A stretch of 22,784 nt of DNA from CAZFHZ01 sp964519015 (GTDB lineage: Bacteria > Blakebacterota > Blakebacteria > Blakebacterales > CAYUVJ01). The translations under genes and the position numbers were made by a program. The notes beneath the pieces are model-generated. The model was not told the origin of the DNA, did not search any database, and worked only from the letters and a program-made list of their open reading frames with translations. Where the stretch lies: contig CAZFHZ010000050.1 in the NCBI GenBank assembly GCA_964519015.1, forward strand, positions 1 through 22,784, read 5' to 3'. Of this stretch, positions 13,575 to 22,784 are shown in pieces (within the stretch, counting starts at the first letter, position 1; every line of letters starts with the position of its first letter).

Positions 13575-14356
13575 GGACGGCGGCGCCGGGCCGGCGCCGG
13601 GTCCTGGAGGGCGACCACCCCCCGCCACATCACTTCCAGCACCTCCTGCAGGCGTTCCCGGAACCGCTCCTGCGCGGCCTGGCCGGTCTCACCGGGCCGC
13701 AGTTCGGGCTCCAGGACCGGTCCGAGGGCCACGATCAGCCGACCGCGCCCGAGCAGGGAGTGCTCCAGCCGGCGCATCCCGTAGAAGATGATCGGCAGTA
13801 CCGGGACGGGCCGGCCGCGCCGGGCGGCGTGCACGGCGATGGCCGCCGCCCCCCGCTCCACCCGCCCCACCCCGTCTTCGGGGGAGAGCCCCCCCTCGCC
13901 GGACATGCCGACCACCTCTCCCCGTTCCAGCGCCTGGAGGGTGAGCCGGAGGGCGCGCCGGTTGACCGCCGTCCCCTCGCTGTCGTCCTTCTCCCGCACC
14001 ACCGCGACACAGCCCAGCCGCCGGTTCTGGCGGGCGATCCAGTCGGCCAGCAGCGGGCCCAGCCGGTGGAAGAAGCGGGGGAAGCGGTACTGTCCCCGCA
14101 GGGCCAGGTCGATCTCGGCGGCCAGGAAGTCGGCCTCCAGCAGCCCGGGCTGGACCACGATGCGCACCGGGCGGCGGAAGATCCGGTAGCCGAGCAGGAT
14201 CTCCTCGCGGTTGGGGTGGTTGGAGACGGCCAGGCAGGGACCGCCGGGGATGTGGGCGGCCCCGATCAGGGTCACCTCGGAGCGCAGCAGCAGGCCGACC
14301 AGGGCGCGGAAGGCCCGGTAGGGGAGGGTGGGCAGGCGCAGGCGCGGCCCCCTCAT
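13472..14356 (-). CDS. PlsC-like lysophospholipid acyltransferase family protein
   Basis: This is a 294-residue acyltransferase of the PlsC type, probably acting on a glycerolipid or other membrane acceptor. Motif I reads SNHPNREEILLG: the His47 is present but the acid four residues on is Glu instead of the usual Asp (HX4E). A later block GCVAVVRE fits motif II. MSGEGGLSPEDG fits motif III, keeping EG but replacing the FPEGTR consensus. PVLPIIFYG fits motif IV. The last 40 or so residues are basic, low in conservation and coded opposite the 3' end of lpxH. The ATG overlaps the rimO stop (ATGA). The substrate is unknown; proximity to lpxH suggests but does not prove an envelope lipid. Confidence 0.8.
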   Translation of the reverse strand: MRGPRLRLPTLPYRAFRALVGLLLRSEVTLIGAAHIPGGPCLAVSNHPNREEILLGYRIFRRPVRIVVQPGLLEADFLAAEIDLALRGQYRFPRFFHRLGPLLADWIARQNRRLGCVAVVREKDDSEGTAVNRRALRLTLQALERGEVVGMSGEGGLSPEDGVGRVERGAAAIAVHAARRGRPVPVLPIIFYGMRRLEHSLLGRGRLIVALGPVLEPELRPGETGQAAQERFRERLQEVLEVMWRGVVALQDPAPARRRRPYGESDPETSAGGGSMMLEPSGRTTSRRPASYRA

Positions 14357-15756
14357 CGCGGCGGCTCCGGCAGCAGCACCCCTTCCAGGTCGAAGTCGGT
14401 GGCGCCCACCACCTCGGCCCGGACCAGGTCTCCCGGCCGCAGCCGGCGCAGGCGCTCGGGGAAGGGTTCAGCCGGCAGTTCCAGGTAGATGCCCTGGTCC
14501 ACCTCGGGGGCGTCGGCGGGGGTGCGTCCCAGGTAGTGGAAGGGGGCCAGGTCCGCCAGCACCTCTTCGACCAGCACCTCGGTCAGGCTCCCCTCCAGGT
14601 CCCGGTTCCGCTCGGCGGAGATGGCGGCCTGCACCTGCATCAGTTCGGTCCGCCGCCGCGCCGCTTCGACCGGGTCCACCCGGCCGGGCAACCCGTAGGC
14701 CGGGGTGCCCTCCTCGGCCGACCAGGTGAAGACCCCCAGCCGTTCGAAACGGAAGGTGCGGACCGCCTCGAGGAGTTCGAGGAAGTCCTCCTCTCCCTCC
14801 CCCGGGAACCCCACCAGCAGACTGGTGCGCAGGGCGATGCCCGGCACCCGCTCCCGGATACGCTCCAGCAGCGCCCGCTGCCGGTCGGCGGTGATGGCGC
14901 GTCGCATCGCCCTCAGCATCCGCTCGCTCACATGCTGGATGGGCAGGTCGAGATAGGGGACCATCTTCGGGGTCTCCGCCAGGGCCGCCAGTAATTCGTC
15001 GGTGACGTGGGCCGGGTAGGCGTACATCAGCCTGAGCCAGGCCAGGCCGGGCACCTCGGTGCCCAGCCGGCGCAGCAGGTCGGGCAGGCGGGCACCTTCG
15101 GCGGAGGGCCGCTCCGTCCGGTCCACCCCGTAATGGGTGGTGTCCTGGGCCACCAGGATGAGCTCGCGCACTCCCTGGTCGGCCAGCTGGCGGGCCTCGG
15201 CCACCAGCTCGTCGGGCTCGGCGGAACGGAGGCGCCCCCGCATGAGCGGGATGGCGCAGAAGGTGCAGGGGTTGCTGCACCCCTCGGCGATCTTGAGCCA
15301 GGCATAGTGGGCGGGGGTGGTCAGCCGGCGCGGGGGGACCAGTGGGAGCGGGCCCGGACAGGGGGGGGGTTCCCGCTCCTGGAGGGCGGCCAGGGCGCGG
15401 GCCAGGGCAACCGTCTCGGCGGGCTCGACCAGGCCGAGGAAACGGTCGACCTCGGGCAGTTCGGCCTCCAGCTCGGTGGGGTAGCGCTGGGCCAGGCAGC
15501 CGGCCACCACCAGCGTACGGGGGCGGCCGTTCTCCTTGAGGGCGGCCAGCCGGAGGATCTCCTCCACCGATTCCTGCCGGGCCGTCTCGATGAAACCGCA
15601 GGTGTTGACCACGATCAGGTCGGCCCCGGCGGGATCGTCGGAGAGCGCGAAGCCCTCCCGCTCCAGGGCACCCAGGGCTCTTTCGCTGTCGACCAGGTTC
15701 TTGGCGCAGCCCAGGGTGACGAAGGAGACGGTGTAGGGGGGGCGTGGCCCCGTCAT
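14353..15756 (-). CDS. rimO: RimO, ribosomal protein S12 methylthiotransferase
   Basis: RimO is a radical SAM methylthiotransferase that modifies an Asp of ribosomal protein S12. In 467 residues it has the UPF0004 domain with Cys17 (TLGCAKNLVDSE), Cys53 (NTCGFIETA) and Cys87 (VAGCLAQRY) binding the auxiliary cluster, the radical SAM motif EGCSNPCTFCAIP with Cys160, Cys164 and Cys167, and LDLPIQHVSERML and LLVGFPGE further on. It ends with a TRAM domain. LGCAKNLVDSE and IETARQES point to RimO rather than MiaB. The coding strand carries nine C in a row at 15369-15361 (Pro-Pro-Pro), in a variable linker. The ATG overlaps the cdaA stop. Confidence 0.95.
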   Translation of the reverse strand: MTGPRPPYTVSFVTLGCAKNLVDSERALGALEREGFALSDDPAGADLIVVNTCGFIETARQESVEEILRLAALKENGRPRTLVVAGCLAQRYPTELEAELPEVDRFLGLVEPAETVALARALAALQEREPPPCPGPLPLVPPRRLTTPAHYAWLKIAEGCSNPCTFCAIPLMRGRLRSAEPDELVAEARQLADQGVRELILVAQDTTHYGVDRTERPSAEGARLPDLLRRLGTEVPGLAWLRLMYAYPAHVTDELLAALAETPKMVPYLDLPIQHVSERMLRAMRRAITADRQRALLERIRERVPGIALRTSLLVGFPGEGEEDFLELLEAVRTFRFERLGVFTWSAEEGTPAYGLPGRVDPVEAARRRTELMQVQAAISAERNRDLEGSLTEVLVEEVLADLAPFHYLGRTPADAPEVDQGIYLELPAEPFPERLRRLRPGDLVRAEVVGATDFDLEGVLLPEPPR

Positions 15757-16565
15757 GCCCGGGCCCGCTCCGAGACGAGGTGGCGGCGCGGGGCGGGGCG
15801 GCGCAGTCCGAGCAGTTCGGTCAACTGTTGGCGGAGCGAGGCGCCGTCGAGGTTGCGCACCAGCTCCCCCCCCACCGCCAGGCTGATGATGCTCGATTCC
15901 TCGCTGACCACCACGGCCACCGCGTCCGATTCCTCGCTCACCCCGACGGCCGCCCGGTGGCGGGTGCCCAGCTCGGGGTCGAGCCGGGTGTTCTGGCTGA
16001 GCGGGAGCAGGCAGGAGGCCGCCTCGATGATGCCGCTCTGGATGACCACCGCCCCGTCGTGGAGGGGGGAGCGGGGGAAGAAGATGGTCTCCAGCAGGGC
16101 CGCGCTCACCTCCGAATCGAGCTTGATGCCGGTGTCCACGATCCCCTTCAGCCCGACCTGGCGGGAGATGACGATCAGCGCGCCGATCCCCTTACGGCTC
16201 ATGTGCTCGCAGGCGGCGGCCACCTCGTCCACCACGTGCGGCTCCTCCATCTTGACGAAGTAGCGCACGAAGCGGCTCTGCCCGAGCGAGGCGAGCAGGC
16301 GCCGCAGCTCGGGGGCGAAGAGAATCACGAAGGCGATCAGCCAGACCGCCTGGAAGTTGCCGATCAGGAAACCGAGGGTGCGGAGCTGGATGACCTCGGC
16401 CAGGAAGGCGAGCAGGAAGAGGAGGAGCAGCCCCACGAACATCGGGAAGGCGCGCGTGCCGCGGAGCAGCTGCAGGATGCGGTAGAAGACCAGGGCCACG
16501 ATCAGCACGTCGATCACGTCGGAGAGCGTGATCGTCAGAAAGCTGACCTGGAACAGCGAGATCAT
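15753..16565 (-). CDS. cdaA: CdaA, membrane diadenylate cyclase (c-di-AMP synthase)
   Basis: CdaA condenses two ATP into cyclic di-AMP, a second messenger for osmotic and wall homeostasis. Three hydrophobic helices fill about residues 1-90. The DisA_N catalytic domain then shows GALIVISRQVGLKGIVDTG, SPLHDGAVVI with the DGA motif at 170-172, and GTRHRAAVGVSEE with the RHR motif at 202-204. Both motifs are intact, so it should be active. Length (270) is normal. The ATG overlaps the folP stop (ATGA) with GGGGAGG upstream. The folP-cdaA order and the absence of cdaR agree with FCB-type genomes. No c-di-AMP receptor or phosphodiesterase is visible here. Confidence 0.95.
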   Translation of the reverse strand: MISLFQVSFLTITLSDVIDVLIVALVFYRILQLLRGTRAFPMFVGLLLLFLLAFLAEVIQLRTLGFLIGNFQAVWLIAFVILFAPELRRLLASLGQSRFVRYFVKMEEPHVVDEVAAACEHMSRKGIGALIVISRQVGLKGIVDTGIKLDSEVSAALLETIFFPRSPLHDGAVVIQSGIIEAASCLLPLSQNTRLDPELGTRHRAAVGVSEESDAVAVVVSEESSIISLAVGGELVRNLDGASLRQQLTELLGLRRPAPRRHLVSERARA

Positions 16566-17773
16566 GACCGGAGGTCCTCCCCGATGGCGCCCCGGATCTC
16601 ATCGGCCGTCTCGAGCACGTGTCGCATCTCCCCCACGTCGTGCACCCTCAGCACCTGCACACCCTGCCAGGCGAGCAGGGCGCAGGCGGCGGCCGTGCCC
16701 ATCAGGCGCTCCCCGGCCGGTACATCGTCGGGGCCGGAGGTGTGACGCTTGCGTGAGGGGCCGGCCAGCAGAGGATAGCCGAGGGCGTGCAGTTCCGCCA
16801 TGCGCCGGTAGAGTTCGAAGTTTTGACGCCGGCGCTTGCCGAAGCCGAGTCCCGGGTCGAGGAGGATCCGCTCCTGGGCCACCCCCGCGGTCACGGCGGC
16901 CTCGGCCCGCCCGGCCAGGAAGGTGGCGATCTCCCCCATAAGGTCGTCGTAGCGGGGGTCGGCCTGCATGGTGGCCGAGACTCCCCGGCGGTGCATCAGC
17001 ACCAGCCCGGCCCCGGCGGCGGCAACGACGGTGAGCAGGTCGGGGTCGTCGAGGCCGGCCGAGATGTCGTTGACGATCACCGCGCCGGCCGCCAGGGCGG
17101 CCCGGGCCACCTCGGCCCGCCGGGTGTCGATCGAGACCGGTAGTCCGGTCTCGGTGGCCAGCTCCACGGCCGGCATCACCCGGGCCAGTTCCTCCTCGAG
17201 GGGGACGGGTTCGGCCCCGGGCCGGGTGGACTCCCCCCCCACATCGACCAGGTCGGCCCCCCCGTCGAGGGCCCGCTCCAGGGCGCGTTCGATCCGCTCC
17301 CGGGTCCGCTGGCGGCTCCCTTCATAGAAGGAGTCGGGGGTGACGTTGACGACCGCCATCAGGCGGGTCGGGCCGGTCAGCGGGAGGGTGCGGCCGCCCA
17401 TCGACCAGGGGGGCGGCAGCGTCCGGCCGGCGCCGCAGCGGAGGGCCCGCAACACCTCGGCCGCAACCGGCTCCCCGGACCCGGCCCCGGCCTCGAGCCC
17501 GTTCTCCAGAGCGTCCAGCGGTCCGAAAAGGATCCAGCCGTCGGTGCCCCCCCGCACCTGGAAGGGAGCGGTCCGGAAGCACTCCAGGAGGGCCGGCGGG
17601 GTATCGGCCGGGACCTTGAGGGCGATCGGGACCGGTTCGGGAGGACGGGGCCGGCCGTCGCGCGGAGCCGGCCCGACCGGTCCCGGCCAGCTGCCCGGGG
17701 TGCCCACGCGCGCCAGTTCGCGGGCCCCCTCCCCGGCAGTGGAAGGCCAGAGCAGGCGCGGCGGCGTCCTCAA
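16562..17773 (-). CDS. folP: FolP, dihydropteroate synthase with N-terminal extension
   Basis: FolP joins para-aminobenzoate to the pterin pyrophosphate in folate synthesis. The catalytic TIM barrel spans about 130-403: MAVVNVTPDSF, VDVGGESTRPGA, SIDTRR, VNDISAG, DPGLGFGKRRRQNFELYRR, LAGPSRKR and RVHDV, so every substrate-contact block is present. The first 125 residues form an extra domain with IALKVPADTPPALLECF and GWILFGPLDALENGL, resembling the N-terminal part of long bacterial FolP proteins of about 400 residues. The start is TTG at 17773, overlapping the folE stop as TTGA; its RLL near the N-terminus fits the long-form family beginning. A shorter start would remove the conserved extension. 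Coupled to folE and cdaA. Confidence 0.94.
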   Translation of the reverse strand: MRTPPRLLWPSTAGEGARELARVGTPGSWPGPVGPAPRDGRPRPPEPVPIALKVPADTPPALLECFRTAPFQVRGGTDGWILFGPLDALENGLEAGAGSGEPVAAEVLRALRCGAGRTLPPPWSMGGRTLPLTGPTRLMAVVNVTPDSFYEGSRQRTRERIERALERALDGGADLVDVGGESTRPGAEPVPLEEELARVMPAVELATETGLPVSIDTRRAEVARAALAAGAVIVNDISAGLDDPDLLTVVAAAGAGLVLMHRRGVSATMQADPRYDDLMGEIATFLAGRAEAAVTAGVAQERILLDPGLGFGKRRRQNFELYRRMAELHALGYPLLAGPSRKRHTSGPDDVPAGERLMGTAAACALLAWQGVQVLRVHDVGEMRHVLETADEIRGAIGEDLRS

Positions 17774-18330
17774 TGGCCGTTCCGGATGAGGTTGAGCGCC
17801 TCCAGCCGTGAGGCCTCCTTGCGCAGGTAACCCCGCATGGCGCTGGTGACCGTCTTGGTGCCCGGCTTATGGACCCCCAGCATGGTCATGCAGAGGTGTT
17901 CGGCCTCGATCAGCACGAGCACCCCGAGCGGCTCGAGTACCCGCTTGAGGGCTTCGCACACTTCGGTGGTCAGGCGTTCCTGGAGCTGGGGGCGCCGGGC
18001 AGCCCTCTCGAGCACCCGCACCAGGTTGGAGAATCCGGTGATGCGGTTGTTGTCGGGGATGTAGGCGACATGGGCGTGACCGAAGAAAGGGAGGAGGTGG
18101 TGCTCGCACATCGAGAAGAAGGGGATGTCCTTGACGATGATCATCTCGTCCTGGTTCTCGACCCGGTAGATCCGGATCTCCTCCTCCAGGGGCCGCCCCA
18201 GGCCGGCGAAGAGTTCCTCGTAGGCGTCGGCCATCCGCTCGGGGGTCCGCTGCAGTCCTTCCCGATCGGGATCCTCACCCACCCCTTGCAGGATGAGCCG
18301 CACGCCGGCGATGATCTTCTCCCGGTCCAT
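17770..18330 (-). CDS. folE: FolE, GTP cyclohydrolase I
   Basis: FolE converts GTP to 7,8-dihydroneopterin triphosphate, the first committed step of folate synthesis. The 186-residue protein has PDREGLQRTPERM at the N-terminus, FFSMCEHHLLPFFGHAHVAY with zinc ligands Cys75 and His78, and EAEHLCMTMLGVHKPGTKTV with the third ligand Cys147 and substrate-binding residues. Length is that of a single-domain type IA enzyme. One variation is ITGFSNLVRV where most have GLSKL-R. GGGACGGGAG stands before the ATG. A GC-rich hairpin lies in the 33-base gap after ftsH, close enough to affect translation. The downstream folP overlaps it, so the two folate genes are coupled. Confidence 0.96.
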   Translation of the reverse strand: MDREKIIAGVRLILQGVGEDPDREGLQRTPERMADAYEELFAGLGRPLEEEIRIYRVENQDEMIIVKDIPFFSMCEHHLLPFFGHAHVAYIPDNNRITGFSNLVRVLERAARRPQLQERLTTEVCEALKRVLEPLGVLVLIEAEHLCMTMLGVHKPGTKTVTSAMRGYLRKEASRLEALNLIRNGH

Positions 18331-18363
18331 GCTCCCGTCCCTTCTCCCGCCGAGGGCGGCGGA

Positions 18364-20438
<2,075 letters not shown>

Positions 20439-20439
<1 letters not shown>

Positions 20440-21005
20440 CAGTCGTCCCTCTCCGTTTCCGGGGGAGGCGGTTGCTCGAGTGCTCCCACATAGGGAAGGT
20501 GGCGGTAGCGCTCGGCGTAGTCCAGTCCGTATCCGACCACGAAGACCGGAGGCACCGAGAAGCCCACGTATTCGACGGCCGGCGCCGGGGGTCCGTCCGG
20601 CAGTTTCTTCTTCAGCAGCGCGATGACGGCCAGCGAGGCGGGGCCGCGCTCGGCCAGGATCTCGCGCAGGAAACGGACGGTGGTCCCGGTGTCCACGATG
20701 TCCTCGACCAGGAGCACGTGCCGTCCCCGGATGTCACGGGCCAGGTCCTGGGTCAGGGCGACCTCGCCGCTGGAGATCGTCCCCTCCCCGTAGGAGGAGA
20801 CGGCCATGAAGTCGATCTCGTGCGGGATGCGGAGGTGCCGGGTCAGGTCGGCGGTGAAGATGTACGATCCCTTCAAGATGCAGACGACGACGAGATCCTT
20901 CCCGGCGTAATCCTGATCGACCTGGGCGGCCAGTTCGACGATCCGGGACTGGAGCCGCTCCGAGGAGAGCAGGGGCTGCGGGATGACCTCGCGATCCAGC
21001 GTCAG
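20439..21005 (-). CDS. hpt: Hpt, hypoxanthine (purine) phosphoribosyltransferase, possible CTG start
   Basis: Hpt salvages hypoxanthine and guanine using PRPP. The family pattern is clear: VVVCILKGSYIFTADLTRH, DFMAVSSYGEGTISSGEV, the PRPP loop VLLVEDIVDTGTTVRFL, and PVFVVGYGLDYAERYRHLPY near the end. The conserved part begins about LDREVIPQPLLSSERL. No ATG is in place. CTG at 21005 would overlap the tilS stop as CTGA, has GGGAGG seven bases upstream, and gives 188 residues, a normal length. The nearest conventional start, GTG at 21044, adds 13 residues and has a poorer ribosome site. I prefer CTG but cannot prove it. tilS-hpt-ftsH is a widely conserved order. Confidence 0.9.
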
Positions 21006-22510
21006 GGTCGTTCCTCCCTCGACGGGGTGATCCCCCCCGCCCACTCCATCCCGGTACCCGGGACGGTCCGCACGAATGTCAGGAGCAGGGCGCGCTCGTC
21101 CGGCCGGCGCACGCGTCCGCACTCGGCCGTCCGCACCCCGGCCACCCACACGATCCCTTCCGGTCCGACCACGACCGGGAGCCGGTCCCGGCGCAGCCGG
21201 GGCACCCCCGCCTCGGCCAGCACGTCACTCAACCGCCGCCGGCCCGGGGCGCCGAAGGGGCGCATCCGATCCCCCGGCCGCGCGTAGCGCAAGCGGAGAC
21301 CTTCCAGGGCACCGGCGACCACCGTGGTCTCCGCGCCGTCCACCCCGACCAGGTGCTCCCCCCGGGCCAGTGCGGCCACCACCGCCGGCTCAGCCAGACT
21401 CACCCGCAACCGGCCTCCCCGCGGCAGCGGCAGCTCGGCCGCCTCCCCCGTCCGCTCCGGGGCGGGGAGCGGGATCCCCTCTTCCTCTTCCTCTTCCTTC
21501 CCCTCCTCCCGGCCGGCGCGCGGGGCGGGTCCACTCACCAGCAGCAGACCGGTAAGCACCCGTTCCGCCCACAACCGTGGTCCCACCTGCAGGATGCCGG
21601 CGGGCCGGTGTTCGGCTCCAGGGTGCAGGCCCTCAAGCAAAGCAGCACGCAGTCGGGCTGGTACAGTCCGGGGATCGGCGCCGGTCTCGGTGAGCGCCGC
21701 ATCCAGGCAGGCATGGCCTAAAGTGTCAAGATGGACGGGGTTACCGAAGCGCTCAAGGAGAATCTCGCCCGGCAGCATCCCGGTACCGTCCCCGCGGCCG
21801 GCGAGGAGCCGGCAGCGGGCCAGCCGCTCCAGCAGGGGCTGCAGCCGGGCGGCCCGGCGGGTCAGTGTCATGGCCTCCTCCAGCGCTTCCGCGTAGGCGC
21901 CTTCGGAGAGCGTCTCGAGCCCCCGGCGCAGCCGGTTGCGGGGGATGGAGACATCCCGGTTGGTGGCATCCTCGCGCCATCCAAGCCCGAGCGCGGCCAA
22001 TGCGCGCTGCAGCTCGGAGCGACGGACGGCCAGCAGGGGGCGCACCACCCCGTCGGAGCGCGCGGCCAAGATGCCGCGCAGGCCCCGCAGACCGCTCCCC
22101 CGGTGCAGGCGGAGCAGGAGGGTCTCGAGTTGGTCGTCGGCGGTGTGCCCGGTCGCGATCCGGGCCCGCGGACCGAGCCCGGTTCGCACCTCCTGCAGGA
22201 AAGCGTAGCGCAGCCGCCGGGCCGCGCCCTCCAGGCTCTCGCCCCCCCGGCGCTCCCGCTTCACATCGACCCGCCGGACCACGCAGGCCAGGCCGAGCCG
22301 GGCGGCTTCGGCCTGCACAAAGGCGGCGTCGTCGGCCGCGTCGGGCCGCAGGGCGTGGTCGAGATGGGCGACGGTGAGGGACCACCGGCAGGTGCCGGCC
22401 TCGGTCTGAAGAAGATGGAGGAGGGCCAGACTGTCGGAGCCGCCCGAACAGGCCACCACCAGCGGGATCGCGTCGGGGAGATGGGTGCGGTCGAGCTCGA
22501 TCACGGTCAT
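21002..22510 (-). CDS. tilS: TilS, tRNA(Ile)-lysidine synthetase
   Basis: TilS attaches lysine to C34 of tRNA-Ile with a CAU anticodon, changing its identity from Met to Ile. The 502-residue protein has the PP-loop ACSGGSDSLALL (22-27 core), VAHLDHALRPDAADDAAFV, GESLEGAARRLRYAFL, the ATGHTADDQLETLLLRLHRG signature, REDATNRD, and a C-terminal TilS domain with RYARPGDRMRPFG and VAGVRTAE. It is longer than the usual 430-460 residues, partly through an acidic insert (a run of six Glu) around residue 335 that lies in a repetitive CTCTTC tract. The ATG at 22510 abuts AAGGG; GTG at 22504 has better spacing. It opens the long minus-strand operon. Confidence 0.94.
   Translation of the reverse strand: MTVIELDRTHLPDAIPLVVACSGGSDSLALLHLLQTEAGTCRWSLTVAHLDHALRPDAADDAAFVQAEAARLGLACVVRRVDVKRERRGGESLEGAARRLRYAFLQEVRTGLGPRARIATGHTADDQLETLLLRLHRGSGLRGLRGILAARSDGVVRPLLAVRRSELQRALAALGLGWREDATNRDVSIPRNRLRRGLETLSEGAYAEALEEAMTLTRRAARLQPLLERLARCRLLAGRGDGTGMLPGEILLERFGNPVHLDTLGHACLDAALTETGADPRTVPARLRAALLEGLHPGAEHRPAGILQVGPRLWAERVLTGLLLVSGPAPRAGREEGKEEEEEEGIPLPAPERTGEAAELPLPRGGRLRVSLAEPAVVAALARGEHLVGVDGAETTVVAGALEGLRLRYARPGDRMRPFGAPGRRRLSDVLAEAGVPRLRRDRLPVVVGPEGIVWVAGVRTAECGRVRRPDERALLLTFVRTVPGTGMEWAGGITPSREERP
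21475..21510. repeat. Homopyrimidine tract with three CTCTTC units inside tilS
   Basis: Thirty-six consecutive pyrimidines on the plus strand, containing (CTCTTC)3 at 21479-21496. In tilS this codes the glutamate-rich insert between the substrate-binding and C-terminal domains. Hexamer copy changes would keep the frame. Confidence 0.75.
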
Positions 22511-22644
22511 CCCTTGTCGAGCCGGTCACCGGCGGTTGCGGCGGCGCCCGTTTCCCCTCCGCCTGCGGGCCTCCAGTTGGTGCCGCATCGCCGGCTGGCG
22601 CCGGCCCGAACCTCGCTCTTGCCGGTTGCTCTGACCGGCTCCTT

Positions 22645-22673
22645 GAGAAAGGGGAAGGCCGCTCGCCTTCCCC
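22645..22673 (-). terminator. Rho-independent terminator after the tRNA
   Basis: On the minus strand GGGGAAGGC and GCCTTCCCC form a perfect nine-base-pair stem with a five-base loop, followed by TTTCTC. It lies 33 bases beyond the tRNA and before tilS, so the tRNA and tilS are probably separate transcripts. Between here and tilS (22511-22644) I see no credible gene. Confidence 0.7.
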
Positions 22674-22705
22674 GATGACCGGTCCGCCCTCCGGCGGCCG
22701 GACGC

Positions 22706-22782
22706 TGGTGGCGGTGCAGGGATTTGAACCCCGGACACGCGGATTATGATTCCGCTGCTCTGACCAGCTGAGCTACACCGCC
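22706..22782 (-). tRNA. tRNA with CAT anticodon, probably elongator tRNA-Met, CCA encoded
   Basis: The 77-base gene folds fully: acceptor GGCGGTG with CACCGCC, D arm GCTC/GAGC, anticodon stem GCGGA/TCCGC with loop ATCATAA, five-base variable loop, T arm CGGGG/CCCTG with loop TTCAAAT, then A and encoded CCA. The G1-C72 pair excludes initiator tRNA. The anticodon CAU can belong to elongator Met or to tRNA-Ile2, the substrate of TilS. Acceptor pairs G4-C69 and G5-C68 differ from the C-G pairs of E. coli tRNA-Ile2, which mildly favours Met. Confidence 0.9.
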
Positions 22783-22784
22783 GA

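Noticed and set aside
22526..22738. A 70-codon arginine-rich frame between the tRNA and tilS
   Set aside because: Its start lies inside the tRNA gene (a familiar tRNA translation artefact) and it crosses the terminator. The inner ATG giving a 20-residue arginine-rich peptide has no ribosome site.

Overview
This window is a gene-dense, very GC-rich piece of a bacterial chromosome holding 21 complete or partial protein genes and one tRNA. It looks like core housekeeping and cell-envelope DNA. I see no phage, transposon, CRISPR array, toxin-antitoxin pair or rearranged region. The cell should be Gram-negative: there is an LpxH-type lipid A enzyme and an envelope-directed set (Lgt, MltG, an M23 peptidase, FtsH). 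The primary-type sigma factor is short, lacks region 1.1 and resembles those of the FCB superphylum. The order tilS-hpt-ftsH-folE-folP-cdaA also recalls FCB genomes. I infer a high-GC FCB-like lineage such as Gemmatimonadota, Eisenbacteria or relatives, without being able to fix the phylum.

Layout. (1) 1-2197, minus: moaC-mogA-ruvX-mltG, all joined by overlapping stop and start codons, with mltG running off the left edge. (2) 2330-4558, plus, divergent from moaC: a dTDP-sugar cassette rfbA / RmlC-like / rfbB with no rfbD. (3) 4566-7799, minus: rarA-lgt-small membrane protein-LemA-like protein, again overlapping. (4) 7932-10161, minus: M23 peptidase and rpoD, each with its own plausible promoter. 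(5) 10339-12617, minus: threonine dehydrogenase and a CapA-like phosphoesterase. (6) 12792-13574, plus: lpxH alone, apparently leaderless. (7) 13472-22782, minus: tRNA with a CAU anticodon, a terminator, then one long run tilS-hpt-ftsH-folE-folP-cdaA-rimO-acyltransferase.

How the genes fit together. MoaC and MogA act in molybdenum cofactor synthesis. FolE and FolP act in folate synthesis. CdaA makes cyclic di-AMP. FtsH performs membrane protein quality control. TilS and RimO modify tRNA and ribosome. RfbA, the epimerase-like protein and RfbB make a dTDP-keto-sugar for surface polysaccharide. Lgt, MltG, LpxH, the acyltransferase and the M23 peptidase build or remodel the envelope.

The most unusual features are regulatory or translational. 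Ten junctions use a 4-base NTGA overlap and between them appear to use ATG, GTG, TTG and, for hpt, possibly CTG starts. lpxH and moaC have -10-like boxes 7-8 bases before an ATG. The M23 promoter carries a perfect palindrome filling most of its spacer. I did not find a convincing novel multi-gene system.
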